From: an uncultured Porphyromonadaceae bacterium
Lineage (GTDB): Bacteria; Bacteroidota; Bacteroidia; Bacteroidales; Muribaculaceae
NCBI GenBank assembly: GCA_947176605.1
Contig: CAMWRH010000018.1
Span: 1 to 47,926, forward strand
Direction: 5' to 3'
Length of the DNA: 47,926 bases
The notes beneath the pieces were generated by a model that was not told the DNA's origin, did no database searches, and was given only the letters and a program-made list of their open reading frames with translations. Positions 15,911 through 24,735 of this stretch are shown piece by piece. The translations under genes and the position numbers were made by a program. The first letter of the stretch is position 1. Each line of letters starts with the position of its first letter.

Positions 15911-18900
15911 TCAGCGCACTGTCAGTTTGGCCGTGCGGCCACCCACGGTGACTGCCACCACTCCGGCAGGCACTTCGACTGCGAAGCGGTCGGTCTCTAC
16001 ACGCCCCGACGCGATGACGCGTCCCGACATGTCGGATATGCTGTATGACGCGCCGTCGGCTCCGCCGATGAGCACACGCCCATGACCTGCACCCACATAG
16101 AGCGCACCGTCCACGTATTCCACACCCGAACCGTCGACCGAAGCCGGGTTCGACAGGGCTCCGCGGAACAGGGTGCCGTTGTCGTCGACGTTTACGGCCA
16201 CGTAGTAGGTGCCTCTGTAAGGCGCATCCTCAGAGGTCCAGCTCAGACCGTCTACCCCGGATTTCACTGTGCGCAGCTCCCCTTCGTCAGGACAGAAGAG
16301 CACATCGTAGGAATCCACCGCACGTGCCACACTCTGTGCCGGACTGTATTCCACATCATCTATCATTGCCGCGAAATCGCCGTACGACGCATATACGAAG
16401 GCAAAATAGCGGGCATCGGCCGGGAGGGCGGCCTCGCAGTATTCCCAGGTCTCTTCTCCGGATTTGGTGAAGTTGCGGAGTTTCACGAAGTCGCCGCATT
16501 CGGTCATCTGGCCGTTGGCATCGCGCTTGGCGTTGTCGAAATCAAGGGCGGTGCCTGTGGTGGAGTACCATATCTGCACCGTCTCGGGATACTGGTCGGA
16601 GATGCAGTTCATCCAGAATCCCACTTTCGAGCCGCCGATGACTTCGGGCGAGATGAGCCAGTCGGAGTTCTGCGTGGGCTGCTCGTCGTCGGCATACTGG
16701 CAGGAGCGGGCTATGAGCATCTGCGTGCCGCTGCGCGGCGAGAGGCGGTCGTTGTACATTGTGCCCTGTTCGCGGGCATCATATACGGTCCATGCACAGG
16801 GCTGGTCGTCGTTGTACCATCGGGCTCCATCGATGCTGAACGGCACCTTGCCGTCGAGGTCTACATTCTGCCAGACTCCGATGCGGTCAGTCAGCACGAA
16901 CGGGGTGATGGCCTCGAAACTTTCCGGAAGGCCTTCGGCTGCCACCGGCTGACTCCATTCGAGTGTCACGCTGCTGCCGTTGCGGCGTGCGGTGAGATCA
17001 TGCACGGAGGGTATCACGTTGTCGTAGACGATGAATTCCACCGTGGCCTCGTCGTTGTCAGGATTCTGATCGGTCGTGGCCTGTGTGCGGACCCGGAATT
17101 CCATCTTCCGGCACTGCCAGTATTTCTCCGTAATATCGAAGCTGACGATATGTTCATACGTATCTCCGGCAGCCACATTGCCTATGGCGGTCTCGATTCT
17201 GTCCGCTACCGTGCCGTCGGCGAGCAGCTCCATGCTGAGGCGTCCGGCAGAAGGGAGTGATCCGGCATTGGCCACAGTCACCGTAAACTCGGCCTGACTC
17301 CCTATGATGGCGCTATAGGGGGCTTTGACCGCTGCTATCGAGAAGTCCTGTGATATATCCTGAAGTATGCGGTAATTGTCGATCAGCACAAACTGCGATG
17401 CGTCGAGCAGAGCGCGGATGTTGACCTGAATCCACCCCTGTCCGATAAAGTCGTCGGGGAGCGGAGTCTCCCATTCCTTCCATTCGGCATCCTTGGCTTC
17501 GGGGGTAAGTTCGGCAAGCTTGCGGTATTCCTGGTCGGAGGCGGTGCGTCCCCAGAGTTCCATATGCGCGGCGCCGGGATAATCCCAGTAGCGTATGGCC
17601 ACTTTGGCGGCCTTTACTCCGGTAGTGGTGGCCTTTGGAGCCACGCATTCACCCCATACCTGTTCGGCTGATTCGGTGGCCACTTTCAGCCCCCCTCCTA
17701 CTCCGAACAACGGGTTGCCGTAAGGCTCGCCGGTAGAGGATGTGGCATGAGTCCATTCCACGTGATTGAAGGGCTCGGCCAGGTTGAATGTCCATTTCTG
17801 GCAATTGAACTGCTGGGTGCCGAATTCCTCCTGCATCGGCACCGTATAGGGGGTGCCGAGATAGTCGTTGAAGAACATGCCGTCGGTGCTGTTGCCGGTG
17901 GCATTGACGGCTACCGGACCGATATTTATGGCCGACTGAAGCGCCGGAGCGGGCAGACGGTAGGTGAATTCTGTGGCTGACGTGCCCTTGGCGATAAGGG
18001 TAGTGCCGGTGGTGAGATGCGAGTAGATGTCGTATGTCACTCCGGCCGGGTCCACATACCCACCGTTGACACCTACGGTGCCTATGGGGTCCCATGTGAG
18101 GATCACTCCGAGATTGTCGTCGGTGATGACACCCTTCACTCCTGTAGGTGCGAGGGGCACGTCGATACCGGCGAATACATTGCCGGTCAGCGTCTTGCCC
18201 TGTCCATCGGCCGACATGGCCGATACATAGGCCACATATTTGCCCGATCTCGACACCGGCACACTGAGACTTACCTTGTCGCCCGGCTTGCCGTCGGCGC
18301 TCACACGGGTGCCGTCGATGGTAGCCGTGAGGCTTATCTCCGATGATGCCGGGAGTGTGCTCCCGTCGAGTGCTGTGAGCGGCAGTGTGGCGGTCACGTC
18401 TACGCCGAGCGCACCCTCCGGAGCGCCGGCCAACTTAATATCTGACGGGGCGGCAGGCGCTTTCGACGATCCCTCGGCCTTGCTGAGGGAGAAGTCGCTC
18501 AGATGCACGCCACGGTAGGTAGTCGCGCCGCCCGGACGTGAATGGAATCCGATATAGTATGTGCCCGGCTCGGCCACTGCGAAGTTACCTTCTATGCGGG
18601 TATACTCCGTCTGGCACCGCTCCGAGTGCGAGTATATCATTTCCTGCATGGCTCCGGGGAGCGGATCGCGTCCGATATAGACGTCGAGATTGTCGGTATG
18701 CAGCGCGTTGGCCGTGGCGTTGCGGTAGGTAAAGGCGAGGGCATACAGAGATTCGGCTGAATCAAGGTATACCGGAGGCATAAACAGCCAGTCGTCGGGC
18801 GCCACGTTATGGTCAGTCGTATATACACGGAACACCGGGACTCCGGCATACTCCATATACTGGAATTCATATGCGTCGCCCGTCACGTTGCACGTGTCGA

Positions 18901-20464
18901 AAAGCTCTGCGTCGGTGGCCGTGGGTAGATACGATACCGGGAGCGAGGCTCCGCGACCGGTCACGCGGCTGAGGGGATCCGACAGTTCGGAAGTGGTGTC
19001 GTGCGCCGTGGCGCTTACGCGTATCTCATGACGTGCGGCCGACTCGTCTATACTGAAGGGTATCGAGGTGCCGCTCACGGGGGAGTCATTGTATTTCACA
19101 CCATCCACGAATACATCATATGTCAGGTCCGACATATCGATATTGCCGCCGTAGACTCCGGTGGCAGCCGGCGCCTCCCACGACAGTATTCCCCCTTCCA
19201 GTGAGAGTCCTGTCGGTGGGAGCGGACAGTCGTAGCCTGCATAGAATTCGCGGCGCACCGTCGGGCCATCCTGCCGCGTATCGGAAACGTAGGCGGCAAA
19301 CTGATGTAACCCCTGGCTCACCTGCAGCTTTCCGGTGACGCTGGCGCCGGGCTGCACACTCTCGGAGTGTACCTCATCGCCGTCGATGAGGATATGGAGC
19401 GTCAATGAACCTGACAGGGTCTGTCCGCCGAAGGTCACCGACGGGATGGTCAGGCTGTAGGTGCCGTGGAGCGCGTCACCTTCAAACTCCACTCCCGCCA
19501 CGCTTACGCGGTCAGGAGCGTCATCCGGGGCATACGGATCGGCGCAGTAGAGAGTGGTGACATAGCCGAGGGGATAGATTTCCGACATCTCCATCGTCTC
19601 GTAGCTCTCTGCATCAATGCTGATCAGGCGGAATTTCTCCTCATTCGAATCCGAATATATGTAAAGATAGCTCTTATCATAAGGGCTGTAGCATATCGGC
19701 ACACTGACATGCGACATAGGGAAGCAGTAGTATTCGTTGAGGTCGTCAAACTGCATCACCTTATAGGAATTCCCCTTCACGGGGTCTACTTCATAGAATG
19801 CTCCGTTGTCCTTGATGCCGTAGAGTTTTCGTTCGGCAGGATTGAACACGATGTTGCACATGAAGTCGCCCACCGTTCCGCCGAGATTTCCGATAAGTTC
19901 GGGGCGCCAGCGGTCGGCTGCCGTGCAGTCCACCTTTACGAGCTGACCGCCGTTGCCGGTCTGCAGATCAAGCGACAGCCCGTAGAAACAGTCATTCACC
20001 TCATCGTAGGTCATGCTGTAGAAGTACATCTTCAGGGCTTCCTGACCGGTGCCGTATACGAGCGGCTCCATCTCACGCCCGTAAAGCAGGTCATAACGTT
20101 TCCAGCGGATGGTATACTCTCCGGTCACCATCCCGTCTTCATCATAATAGAAATCGGGGATATAAAGGATATTTCCGCGCACGGTTCCGGTCTGGGCATA
20201 ATACTCATCGCCATTAGTGAACAGCGCGCTCTGATAGATTGGGGAGAGGAGTCCGGTAGTGGGATCAAGTCGGCCGAAATAAGCCTTGTCATAGCTGGTG
20301 AGCGCCTGATGGCTCGGCACTACTGCATAGACCTCCGCACCCGGGCGCGAGGCCGAACGAAACGGATTGTCAGGCCGTGACGCAATATCGGTCAGTGCAG
20401 CGTAAGCGGAACCCGCCGAAGCCACCGACATCACAGCAGCCACAAAGAGTGATAATCGATTCAT
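15911..20464 (-). CDS. Large secreted protein with Fn3-like modules, a cleaved-adhesin domain and a type IX sorting domain
   Basis: The 1517-residue protein has a signal peptide (MNRLSLFVAAVMSVASAGSAYA). The N-terminal part (about 25-320) resembles a beta-propeller fold that reads as a set of YDEVNDCFYGL-type blades. Repeated Fn3-like modules follow: two share an FAGxDxPLxPTG start and a GxNGGxxDxxxxTYD core. A choice-of-anchor J/cleaved-adhesin domain (about 1180-1375) contains NSDWLISPEV and MIDDVEYS. The last 75 residues (YSISDMSGRVIASGRV ... AVTVGGRTAKLTVR) fit a type A sorting domain of the type IX secretion system, so the protein should be exported across the outer membrane and attached to the surface. 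The ligand is unknown. It is monocistronic. Confidence 0.85.
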   Translation of the reverse strand: MNRLSLFVAAVMSVASAGSAYAALTDIASRPDNPFRSASRPGAEVYAVVPSHQALTSYDKAYFGRLDPTTGLLSPIYQSALFTNGDEYYAQTGTVRGNILYIPDFYYDEDGMVTGEYTIRWKRYDLLYGREMEPLVYGTGQEALKMYFYSMTYDEVNDCFYGLSLDLQTGNGGQLVKVDCTAADRWRPELIGNLGGTVGDFMCNIVFNPAERKLYGIKDNGAFYEVDPVKGNSYKVMQFDDLNEYYCFPMSHVSVPICYSPYDKSYLYIYSDSNEEKFRLISIDAESYETMEMSEIYPLGYVTTLYCADPYAPDDAPDRVSVAGVEFEGDALHGTYSLTIPSVTFGGQTLSGSLTLHILIDGDEVHSESVQPGASVTGKLQVSQGLHQFAAYVSDTRQDGPTVRREFYAGYDCPLPPTGLSLEGGILSWEAPAATGVYGGNIDMSDLTYDVFVDGVKYNDSPVSGTSIPFSIDESAARHEIRVSATAHDTTSELSDPLSRVTGRGASLPVSYLPTATDAELFDTCNVTGDAYEFQYMEYAGVPVFRVYTTDHNVAPDDWLFMPPVYLDSAESLYALAFTYRNATANALHTDNLDVYIGRDPLPGAMQEMIYSHSERCQTEYTRIEGNFAVAEPGTYYIGFHSRPGGATTYRGVHLSDFSLSKAEGSSKAPAAPSDIKLAGAPEGALGVDVTATLPLTALDGSTLPASSEISLTATIDGTRVSADGKPGDKVSLSVPVSRSGKYVAYVSAMSADGQGKTLTGNVFAGIDVPLAPTGVKGVITDDNLGVILTWDPIGTVGVNGGYVDPAGVTYDIYSHLTTGTTLIAKGTSATEFTYRLPAPALQSAINIGPVAVNATGNSTDGMFFNDYLGTPYTVPMQEEFGTQQFNCQKWTFNLAEPFNHVEWTHATSSTGEPYGNPLFGVGGGLKVATESAEQVWGECVAPKATTTGVKAAKVAIRYWDYPGAAHMELWGRTASDQEYRKLAELTPEAKDAEWKEWETPLPDDFIGQGWIQVNIRALLDASQFVLIDNYRILQDISQDFSIAAVKAPYSAIIGSQAEFTVTVANAGSLPSAGRLSMELLADGTVADRIETAIGNVAAGDTYEHIVSFDITEKYWQCRKMEFRVRTQATTDQNPDNDEATVEFIVYDNVIPSVHDLTARRNGSSVTLEWSQPVAAEGLPESFEAITPFVLTDRIGVWQNVDLDGKVPFSIDGARWYNDDQPCAWTVYDAREQGTMYNDRLSPRSGTQMLIARSCQYADDEQPTQNSDWLISPEVIGGSKVGFWMNCISDQYPETVQIWYSTTGTALDFDNAKRDANGQMTECGDFVKLRNFTKSGEETWEYCEAALPADARYFAFVYASYGDFAAMIDDVEYSPAQSVARAVDSYDVLFCPDEGELRTVKSGVDGLSWTSEDAPYRGTYYVAVNVDDNGTLFRGALSNPASVDGSGVEYVDGALYVGAGHGRVLIGGADGASYSISDMSGRVIASGRVETDRFAVEVPAGVVAVTVGGRTAKLTVR

Positions 20465-20591
20465 ACAGGTGTATAAATATTAAATTAAAAAAATGGTTAG
20501 TACATAAGTGTGTTTACAGGAGGAGTGTATATTCATTTCAATTTTATGGTTTAGAGTGGAATAGACTACTTTTCCGGCAAACTTACAGCCA

Positions 20592-20599
20592 CAAATATA
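20592..20599 (-). promoter_or_regulatory. Candidate -7 box for the large secreted protein
   Basis: TATATTTG on the reverse strand (20599-20592) matches TAnnTTTG and would give an AT-rich leader of about 120 bases. The -33 position is not TTTG. The region 20465-20744 otherwise shows no gene. Confidence 0.5.
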
Positions 20600-20744
20600 C
20601 AAAATATTTCCATTTCCGCATCATCCCGCATTCCCCGCATTCAATTAATTAATTCAATTCAACTGTCAATATTCTCAGAGCATTCCGACTGTTGGAATCT
20701 GATCAAAAATTTACGGCTCCATATCCGGAAGCCGGGCTGTGGGG

Positions 20745-21623
20745 TCAGCGGGAGCGTTTCCAGCGGTTGTGGCTCCAGAGCCAGTAGGGGGGATTGCGGC
20801 GGATGGTGCGCTCGAGTTCGCGGAGGTAGGCGCATGTGTAGGGGTTTTCGGCATCGGCTACTGGATGGAGCGGGCGGAATTCAAGGCGGTAACGGCCTCG
20901 GGCCACAGGGAGCATCTCGACGTAGACGTAGGCCGCTCCGGTGCGGGCACCTATCACTTCGCCGCCGTTGACGTAGGGGGTGTCGATACCCATGAAGTCG
21001 GTCCAGTGTTTGAGCTCGGGGGTGAAGGGGCGCTGGTCGGCTATGAAGCCGCATACGAATCGCCCTCCGCTGCGGTCAATCTCCAGCAGACGGCGCACGG
21101 CCCGCGACATAGGGATGTTCTCGGTGCCAAACCGGCTGCGGAGCGTGAGCATCACACGGTCCATCACCTTGTTGCTCAACGGATGATAGATTTCACACAT
21201 CACCGCCTCCGGGAGGAAATGCCGGGCACTGTAGGTCACCCATTCCCAGTTGCCGTAATGGCCAAGATAGAGTATGACGGATTTTCCCGATTTCAGGGCA
21301 TCATTGACCACACCGGCGCCGCGCACTTCCACGCGCCGCGCCATTTCGGCATCGCTGATGCGGGCAAGCCGGGCCGTCTCCACAAATACGTCGCAGAGAT
21401 AGGAATAGAATTTCCGCTCCCACTCCTGCCGCTGCTCATCGGAAGCATCGGGGAAGGCACGGCGCAGATTGTCGGCCACCATCCGGCGGCGGTATCCGGC
21501 CACATCGCGCATGATCCATGCGGCGAAGTCGCTCACGGCGTAAAGCGCTCCCGCCGGCAGACTCCCTGCGAGGCGCAGACTCCCCTTTACCACACGGCAG
21601 AGCAGCCTCTGGCTGCGGGTCAT
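20745..21623 (-). CDS. Lipid A-type acyltransferase (LpxL/HtrB family)
   Basis: This inner-membrane enzyme transfers an acyl chain to lipid A or a related glycolipid. The 292-residue protein has an N-terminal hydrophobic segment (LRLAGSLPAGALYAVSDFAAWIM). The HX4E catalytic motif is GHYGNWEW, with His122 and Glu127, and the ADQRP segment near residue 195 is the second conserved block. The frame is open from 21707, but the ATG at 21623 overlaps the stop of the Stealth gene by ATGA and gives the usual length, so it is preferred. The three reverse genes here form one operon. Which acyl position it serves cannot be told. Confidence 0.9.
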   Translation of the reverse strand: MTRSQRLLCRVVKGSLRLAGSLPAGALYAVSDFAAWIMRDVAGYRRRMVADNLRRAFPDASDEQRQEWERKFYSYLCDVFVETARLARISDAEMARRVEVRGAGVVNDALKSGKSVILYLGHYGNWEWVTYSARHFLPEAVMCEIYHPLSNKVMDRVMLTLRSRFGTENIPMSRAVRRLLEIDRSGGRFVCGFIADQRPFTPELKHWTDFMGIDTPYVNGGEVIGARTGAAYVYVEMLPVARGRYRLEFRPLHPVADAENPYTCAYLRELERTIRRNPPYWLWSHNRWKRSR

Positions 21624-22588
21624 AGACTTATCTGAAGGCGACGGCATATCCATTGTTCGAATTCTTTCTGTTGGGCAGGTGAGGCCTTGTCGAGCGAACT
21701 TATGCACCCCAGACGCAGGTCAGTCCGGCGGTCGGCACGCGCAAGGCGCACTGTAAGATAGTCCGGTCGCGAGGCTACGGGCTTAAGGAAGAGGTTGATG
21801 TCGGAGCGCTCGATGCGCAGCAGTCCGGCACGCTCGGCGAGCAGATTGCATAGCGAATGGGGGGAGAACTGTGAGCGCTCGCGGAATTTCGGCAATGCGT
21901 TGCGGCGCGGCAGCTCGGGATGCTCGCGGAAGAAATCTTCAAGCAGACGCCGGTTCTGAGCCGTAGGGGTATGGTAATAATAGAGCAGATGGCTGGCGCC
22001 TACGGTGCGCGCGGCGGCTATCATCGGGGTCTTGAAACCGAGTATGTTCCTCCCCCCGCTCATACGGAGGCGATCGAGCAGAGCAGCCCACCAGAGGGGC
22101 ATCCGATGGCCATGGAGTATCATTTTCTCGCCGTCAAACCAATCCGATGGCGCCATCGGAGCCATTACGAAAGTATCATCGTTGAAGTAGAGGTAATGGT
22201 CGCTCAGTCCGGGGATGCGCCAGAGCATCGTCTCGATTGAATTGCAATTGAACACCGGCAAGATATCCTCCATGCCGCGGAAGATGGTGCGGTGGTCCAC
22301 CACCTCGACCGGAATGGGATTCTCGAAGTTGCGGCGCGTGAGTTCAAGTTCACGCGAGGGGTCCTGTCCGTCGGTCACTATGTAGATGCGGCGCACCCAG
22401 GGCATAAAGCGGTTGACCGAGGCCACGGACCATGCCAGTTCGCCAAGATTCGAATAGCGTGTGGCGCCGCCGGTATCATCGCGCATCTCTTCGGTGTCAT
22501 GGCCTGAATATTTGCGCCGCAGGGCATTGAGCCGGGGGTCATTGCCGTCGACCCATGTGTATACTATATCTATAGGTGGATGATTCAT
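21620..22588 (-). CDS. Stealth-family glycan phosphotransferase
   Basis: Stealth proteins transfer sugar-1-phosphates to build phosphodiester-linked surface glycans; the family also includes eukaryotic GlcNAc-1-phosphotransferase. The 322-residue protein has the CR1 signature IDIVYTWVDGNDP at residues 6-18. CR2-type blocks RYSNLGELAWSV (44-55), IYIVTDGQ (68-75) and FNCNSIET (113-120) follow, then the YFNDDTFV block (134-141). The frame is open to 22969, but those codons overlap the upstream gene in another frame; the ATG at 22588 overlaps that gene's stop by ATGA. A role in capsule or lipopolysaccharide decoration follows from family and neighbours. Confidence 0.9.
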   Translation of the reverse strand: MNHPPIDIVYTWVDGNDPRLNALRRKYSGHDTEEMRDDTGGATRYSNLGELAWSVASVNRFMPWVRRIYIVTDGQDPSRELELTRRNFENPIPVEVVDHRTIFRGMEDILPVFNCNSIETMLWRIPGLSDHYLYFNDDTFVMAPMAPSDWFDGEKMILHGHRMPLWWAALLDRLRMSGGRNILGFKTPMIAAARTVGASHLLYYYHTPTAQNRRLLEDFFREHPELPRRNALPKFRERSQFSPHSLCNLLAERAGLLRIERSDINLFLKPVASRPDYLTVRLARADRRTDLRLGCISSLDKASPAQQKEFEQWICRRLQISL

Positions 22589-23427
22589 ACTGTATGACTG
22601 AAGCGTTCGGGAATACGGGCCACGATTCGCAGCCCGTAGGTGGAGGGTTTGTTGAGGGCAAAGATGGGGCGGCATACGCTCTGGAGCAATCTTGCCAGGC
22701 GCACTCCCCTTTCCCAGCCGATGGCGCGGACGCGGCTGATGCGCTGCAGGGCACGCTGGCGCTTGAGCTGATGGCGCGTCCAGCCGTTGTCTACACGTGT
22801 GGCATCTGCCGAGATCTGGCGGAGGCTCTCCTGGTCGACACCGCCGAAATGAAAGAGGTAGAGGTGGCGGACGATATGGAAATCTGTCCCTTTCACGCGG
22901 TGATACCCCCCTCCCCACGTCAGCGGGCGGGTGATGACGGACGGTTTCGTATAGCGCGAGTAGAGCCACCCCCGGTGGCGCTGCGCCAGGAAGGGGCGTG
23001 AGAAATCTGCGGCGCCCTCGGTGGGGAGATGCTGCAATACATCCACTCCGAGACCCGAATAGCAGGGACGGTCAGGCTGACGCGAGAGGAACTCGGCAAG
23101 TCCGAGCCCCAGTGCCGGATCGGGCACGAGGAACTCATCGGCATCCGTGGCTATCACCATATCGGCCCCCTCATCGGCCATAAGCGCGGCTGCACGGGCC
23201 GACATGAAACGTGCCCGCTGACGGTCGGTGGCCACCACATCTCCCTGCATCTTGGGCAACACCTCGACCACCGCCCCGGCGCAGCATGGGGGAATCTCCT
23301 GATCCTCCCCATCAAAAAATATGCGCAGGTGCGACATGCCGAGCTGGCGGCCGTAATACTCCACCCATTTGGGGAGAAACCGGTCGTTGCGCACCATCGT
23401 CATGGCTATTATCTTCTTCAGTGGCAT
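22585..23427 (-). CDS. Glycosyltransferase (GT2/GT92-like)
   Basis: The 280-residue protein starts with KKIIAMTMVRNDRFLPKWVEYYGRQLG, the pattern of the glycosyltransferase family 2-type domain found in many envelope-glycan loci. A metal-binding DxD follows in IATDADEFL (Asp95-Asp97), and the C-terminal half has FHFGGVDQESLRQ. The frame extends to a TTG at 23460, but the ATG at 23427 starts the conserved sequence. It is the first gene of a three-gene operon with the Stealth and LpxL-type genes, all linked by ATGA overlaps. The donor sugar is unknown. Confidence 0.82.
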   Translation of the reverse strand: MPLKKIIAMTMVRNDRFLPKWVEYYGRQLGMSHLRIFFDGEDQEIPPCCAGAVVEVLPKMQGDVVATDRQRARFMSARAAALMADEGADMVIATDADEFLVPDPALGLGLAEFLSRQPDRPCYSGLGVDVLQHLPTEGAADFSRPFLAQRHRGWLYSRYTKPSVITRPLTWGGGYHRVKGTDFHIVRHLYLFHFGGVDQESLRQISADATRVDNGWTRHQLKRQRALQRISRVRAIGWERGVRLARLLQSVCRPIFALNKPSTYGLRIVARIPERFSHTV

Positions 23428-23470
23428 AGGATGTATCGTATTTTTTACGGTGCAGGTCAATTTGCTTCCA

Positions 23471-23478
23471 CAAATTTA
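23471..23478 (-). promoter_or_regulatory. Candidate -7 box for the GT-Stealth-acyltransferase operon
   Basis: TAAATTTG on the reverse strand (23478-23471) fits TAnnTTTG and would give a leader of about 38 bases. It is back to back with the forward box at 23502. No -33 match. Confidence 0.5.
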
Positions 23479-23501
23479 ATAAAAATTTTGACCGGAATTT
23501 A

Positions 23502-23509
23502 TAACTTTG
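23502..23509 (+). promoter_or_regulatory. Candidate -7 box for the GT2 gene
   Basis: TAACTTTG at 23502-23509 matches the consensus exactly and would start transcription near 23515, 38 bases before the ATG. It lies 23 bases from the divergent reverse box, so the two units may share control. Confidence 0.6.
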
Positions 23510-23552
23510 CACGGAAAACGCCCATTGGCGGGCGAAATACTCACATTAACCA

Positions 23553-24566
23553 ATGAATCAGAATCCCGAAATATCAATCATCGTGCCGGTCTATAAGGTG
23601 GAGCTCTATCTTCGGCAATGCCTTGATTCAATTGCGGCACAGACATTCAGCAACTGGGAGTGCATCCTGGTGGATGACGGTTCGCCGGACGGCTCGGGAG
23701 CCATCTGCGACGAATATGCAGCCCGCGACAGCCGCTTCCGGGTGATACATCAGAAGAACGGCGGACTCTCAGCCGCCCGCAACACCGGGATACGGGCTTC
23801 CCGGGCACCCTACATCGGATTTGTGGATTCCGACGACTGGACAGAACCTGAAATGTTCGCCACCCTGCATCAGCTGATCACCACACATGATACGGATGTG
23901 GCACAGATAAGCCTCATCAATGAATACCGCTCCTTCAGCCGCCCGAAACACATGGTGCACCACACTGTGCGTTACGACAGGGTGCAGGCGGTGCGCCACC
24001 TGTTCCTGGGCGATTCGATTCCTGATTACATGTGGATGAAGCTCTTCAGGCGCAAGGTGATTAACTCGCCATTCCCCGAAGGAAAAGTGTTTGAAGACAT
24101 CCATACCCTCAATTCATGGATAAAGGAGATTCATTCTATCGTAGCGTCACCGGCTCCTATGTACCATTACCGCCGCCGGCGTGGCAGCATTGTCAACTCC
24201 AGTTTCTCATCCCACCGATGCGATTATCTGGCCGCCTGCATAGCCCGCGTCAAGGCATTCCGCAATGTAGAGCCGGAGGCATTCACCGATGCAGAGGCCT
24301 CCGCATATCTATGGAAGACTGCCATAGGTGCCGCGAAGGCAATCGCCCGCTTCGAGCCCGATGATGAGGCACGCAGAGTGAGTGTAGGGCAAATCAGCGG
24401 TATCTCCCGGAAGTTTCCGGTGCCTCCGCTCTTCGGGCTCGGCCTTAAGAAATACTTCCGGGCGCGTCTGCTCAGTCTCCATCCGGCAGCCTTCATCCGG
24501 CTCATGCGGCTCGTCTATTCGGGCGACCTGCACAGCCACCACCGCCTGAAAGCATATTTCGACTGA
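23553..24566 (+). CDS. Family 2 glycosyltransferase
   Basis: The 337-residue protein has a GT-A fold: SIIVPVYKVELYLRQCLDSI at the N-terminus, LVDDGSPDGSG near residue 40, the KNGGLSAARNTGI segment near 68-80, and the metal-binding VDSDDW (DSD at 92-94). The C-terminal third is basic and has no membrane helix. It probably adds a sugar to a surface polysaccharide or lipopolysaccharide precursor on the cytoplasmic face. It diverges from the GT-Stealth operon, and the two probably act in the same glycan pathway. Confidence 0.88.
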   Translation: MNQNPEISIIVPVYKVELYLRQCLDSIAAQTFSNWECILVDDGSPDGSGAICDEYAARDSRFRVIHQKNGGLSAARNTGIRASRAPYIGFVDSDDWTEPEMFATLHQLITTHDTDVAQISLINEYRSFSRPKHMVHHTVRYDRVQAVRHLFLGDSIPDYMWMKLFRRKVINSPFPEGKVFEDIHTLNSWIKEIHSIVASPAPMYHYRRRRGSIVNSSFSSHRCDYLAACIARVKAFRNVEPEAFTDAEASAYLWKTAIGAAKAIARFEPDDEARRVSVGQISGISRKFPVPPLFGLGLKKYFRARLLSLHPAAFIRLMRLVYSGDLHSHHRLKAYFD

Positions 24567-24648
24567 TTCCCGGCCACCTAAGGCGCTCCCATGGGAATAT
24601 TCCTGCCGCCCGGCGGCATCGCGACATCCCTTTAAACAATAATTTCAG

Positions 24649-24656
24649 TATTTTTG
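24649..24656 (+). promoter_or_regulatory. Candidate -7 box for the TolC-HlyD-permease operon
   Basis: TATTTTTG at 24649-24656 fits TAnnTTTG. A transcript from about 24662 would reach the first ATG at 24718 or the second at 24736. No -33 TTTG at the expected distance. Confidence 0.5.
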
Positions 24657-24735
24657 TATTTATATATAAGGAGATACGCTGCGTACCCACGACTTACACA
24701 GACTCTCTCCACACATCATGACTGAAACACCACTT

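Noticed and set aside
16082-17260. Forward open frame of 392 codons within the large secreted protein gene
   Set aside because: Antisense shadow; His/Arg/Cys-rich product without family motifs, and the reverse frame has a signal peptide and clear domains.
22589-22969. N-terminal extension of the Stealth protein
   Set aside because: It overlaps the upstream glycosyltransferase gene out of frame; the CR1 motif begins right after the ATG at 22588.
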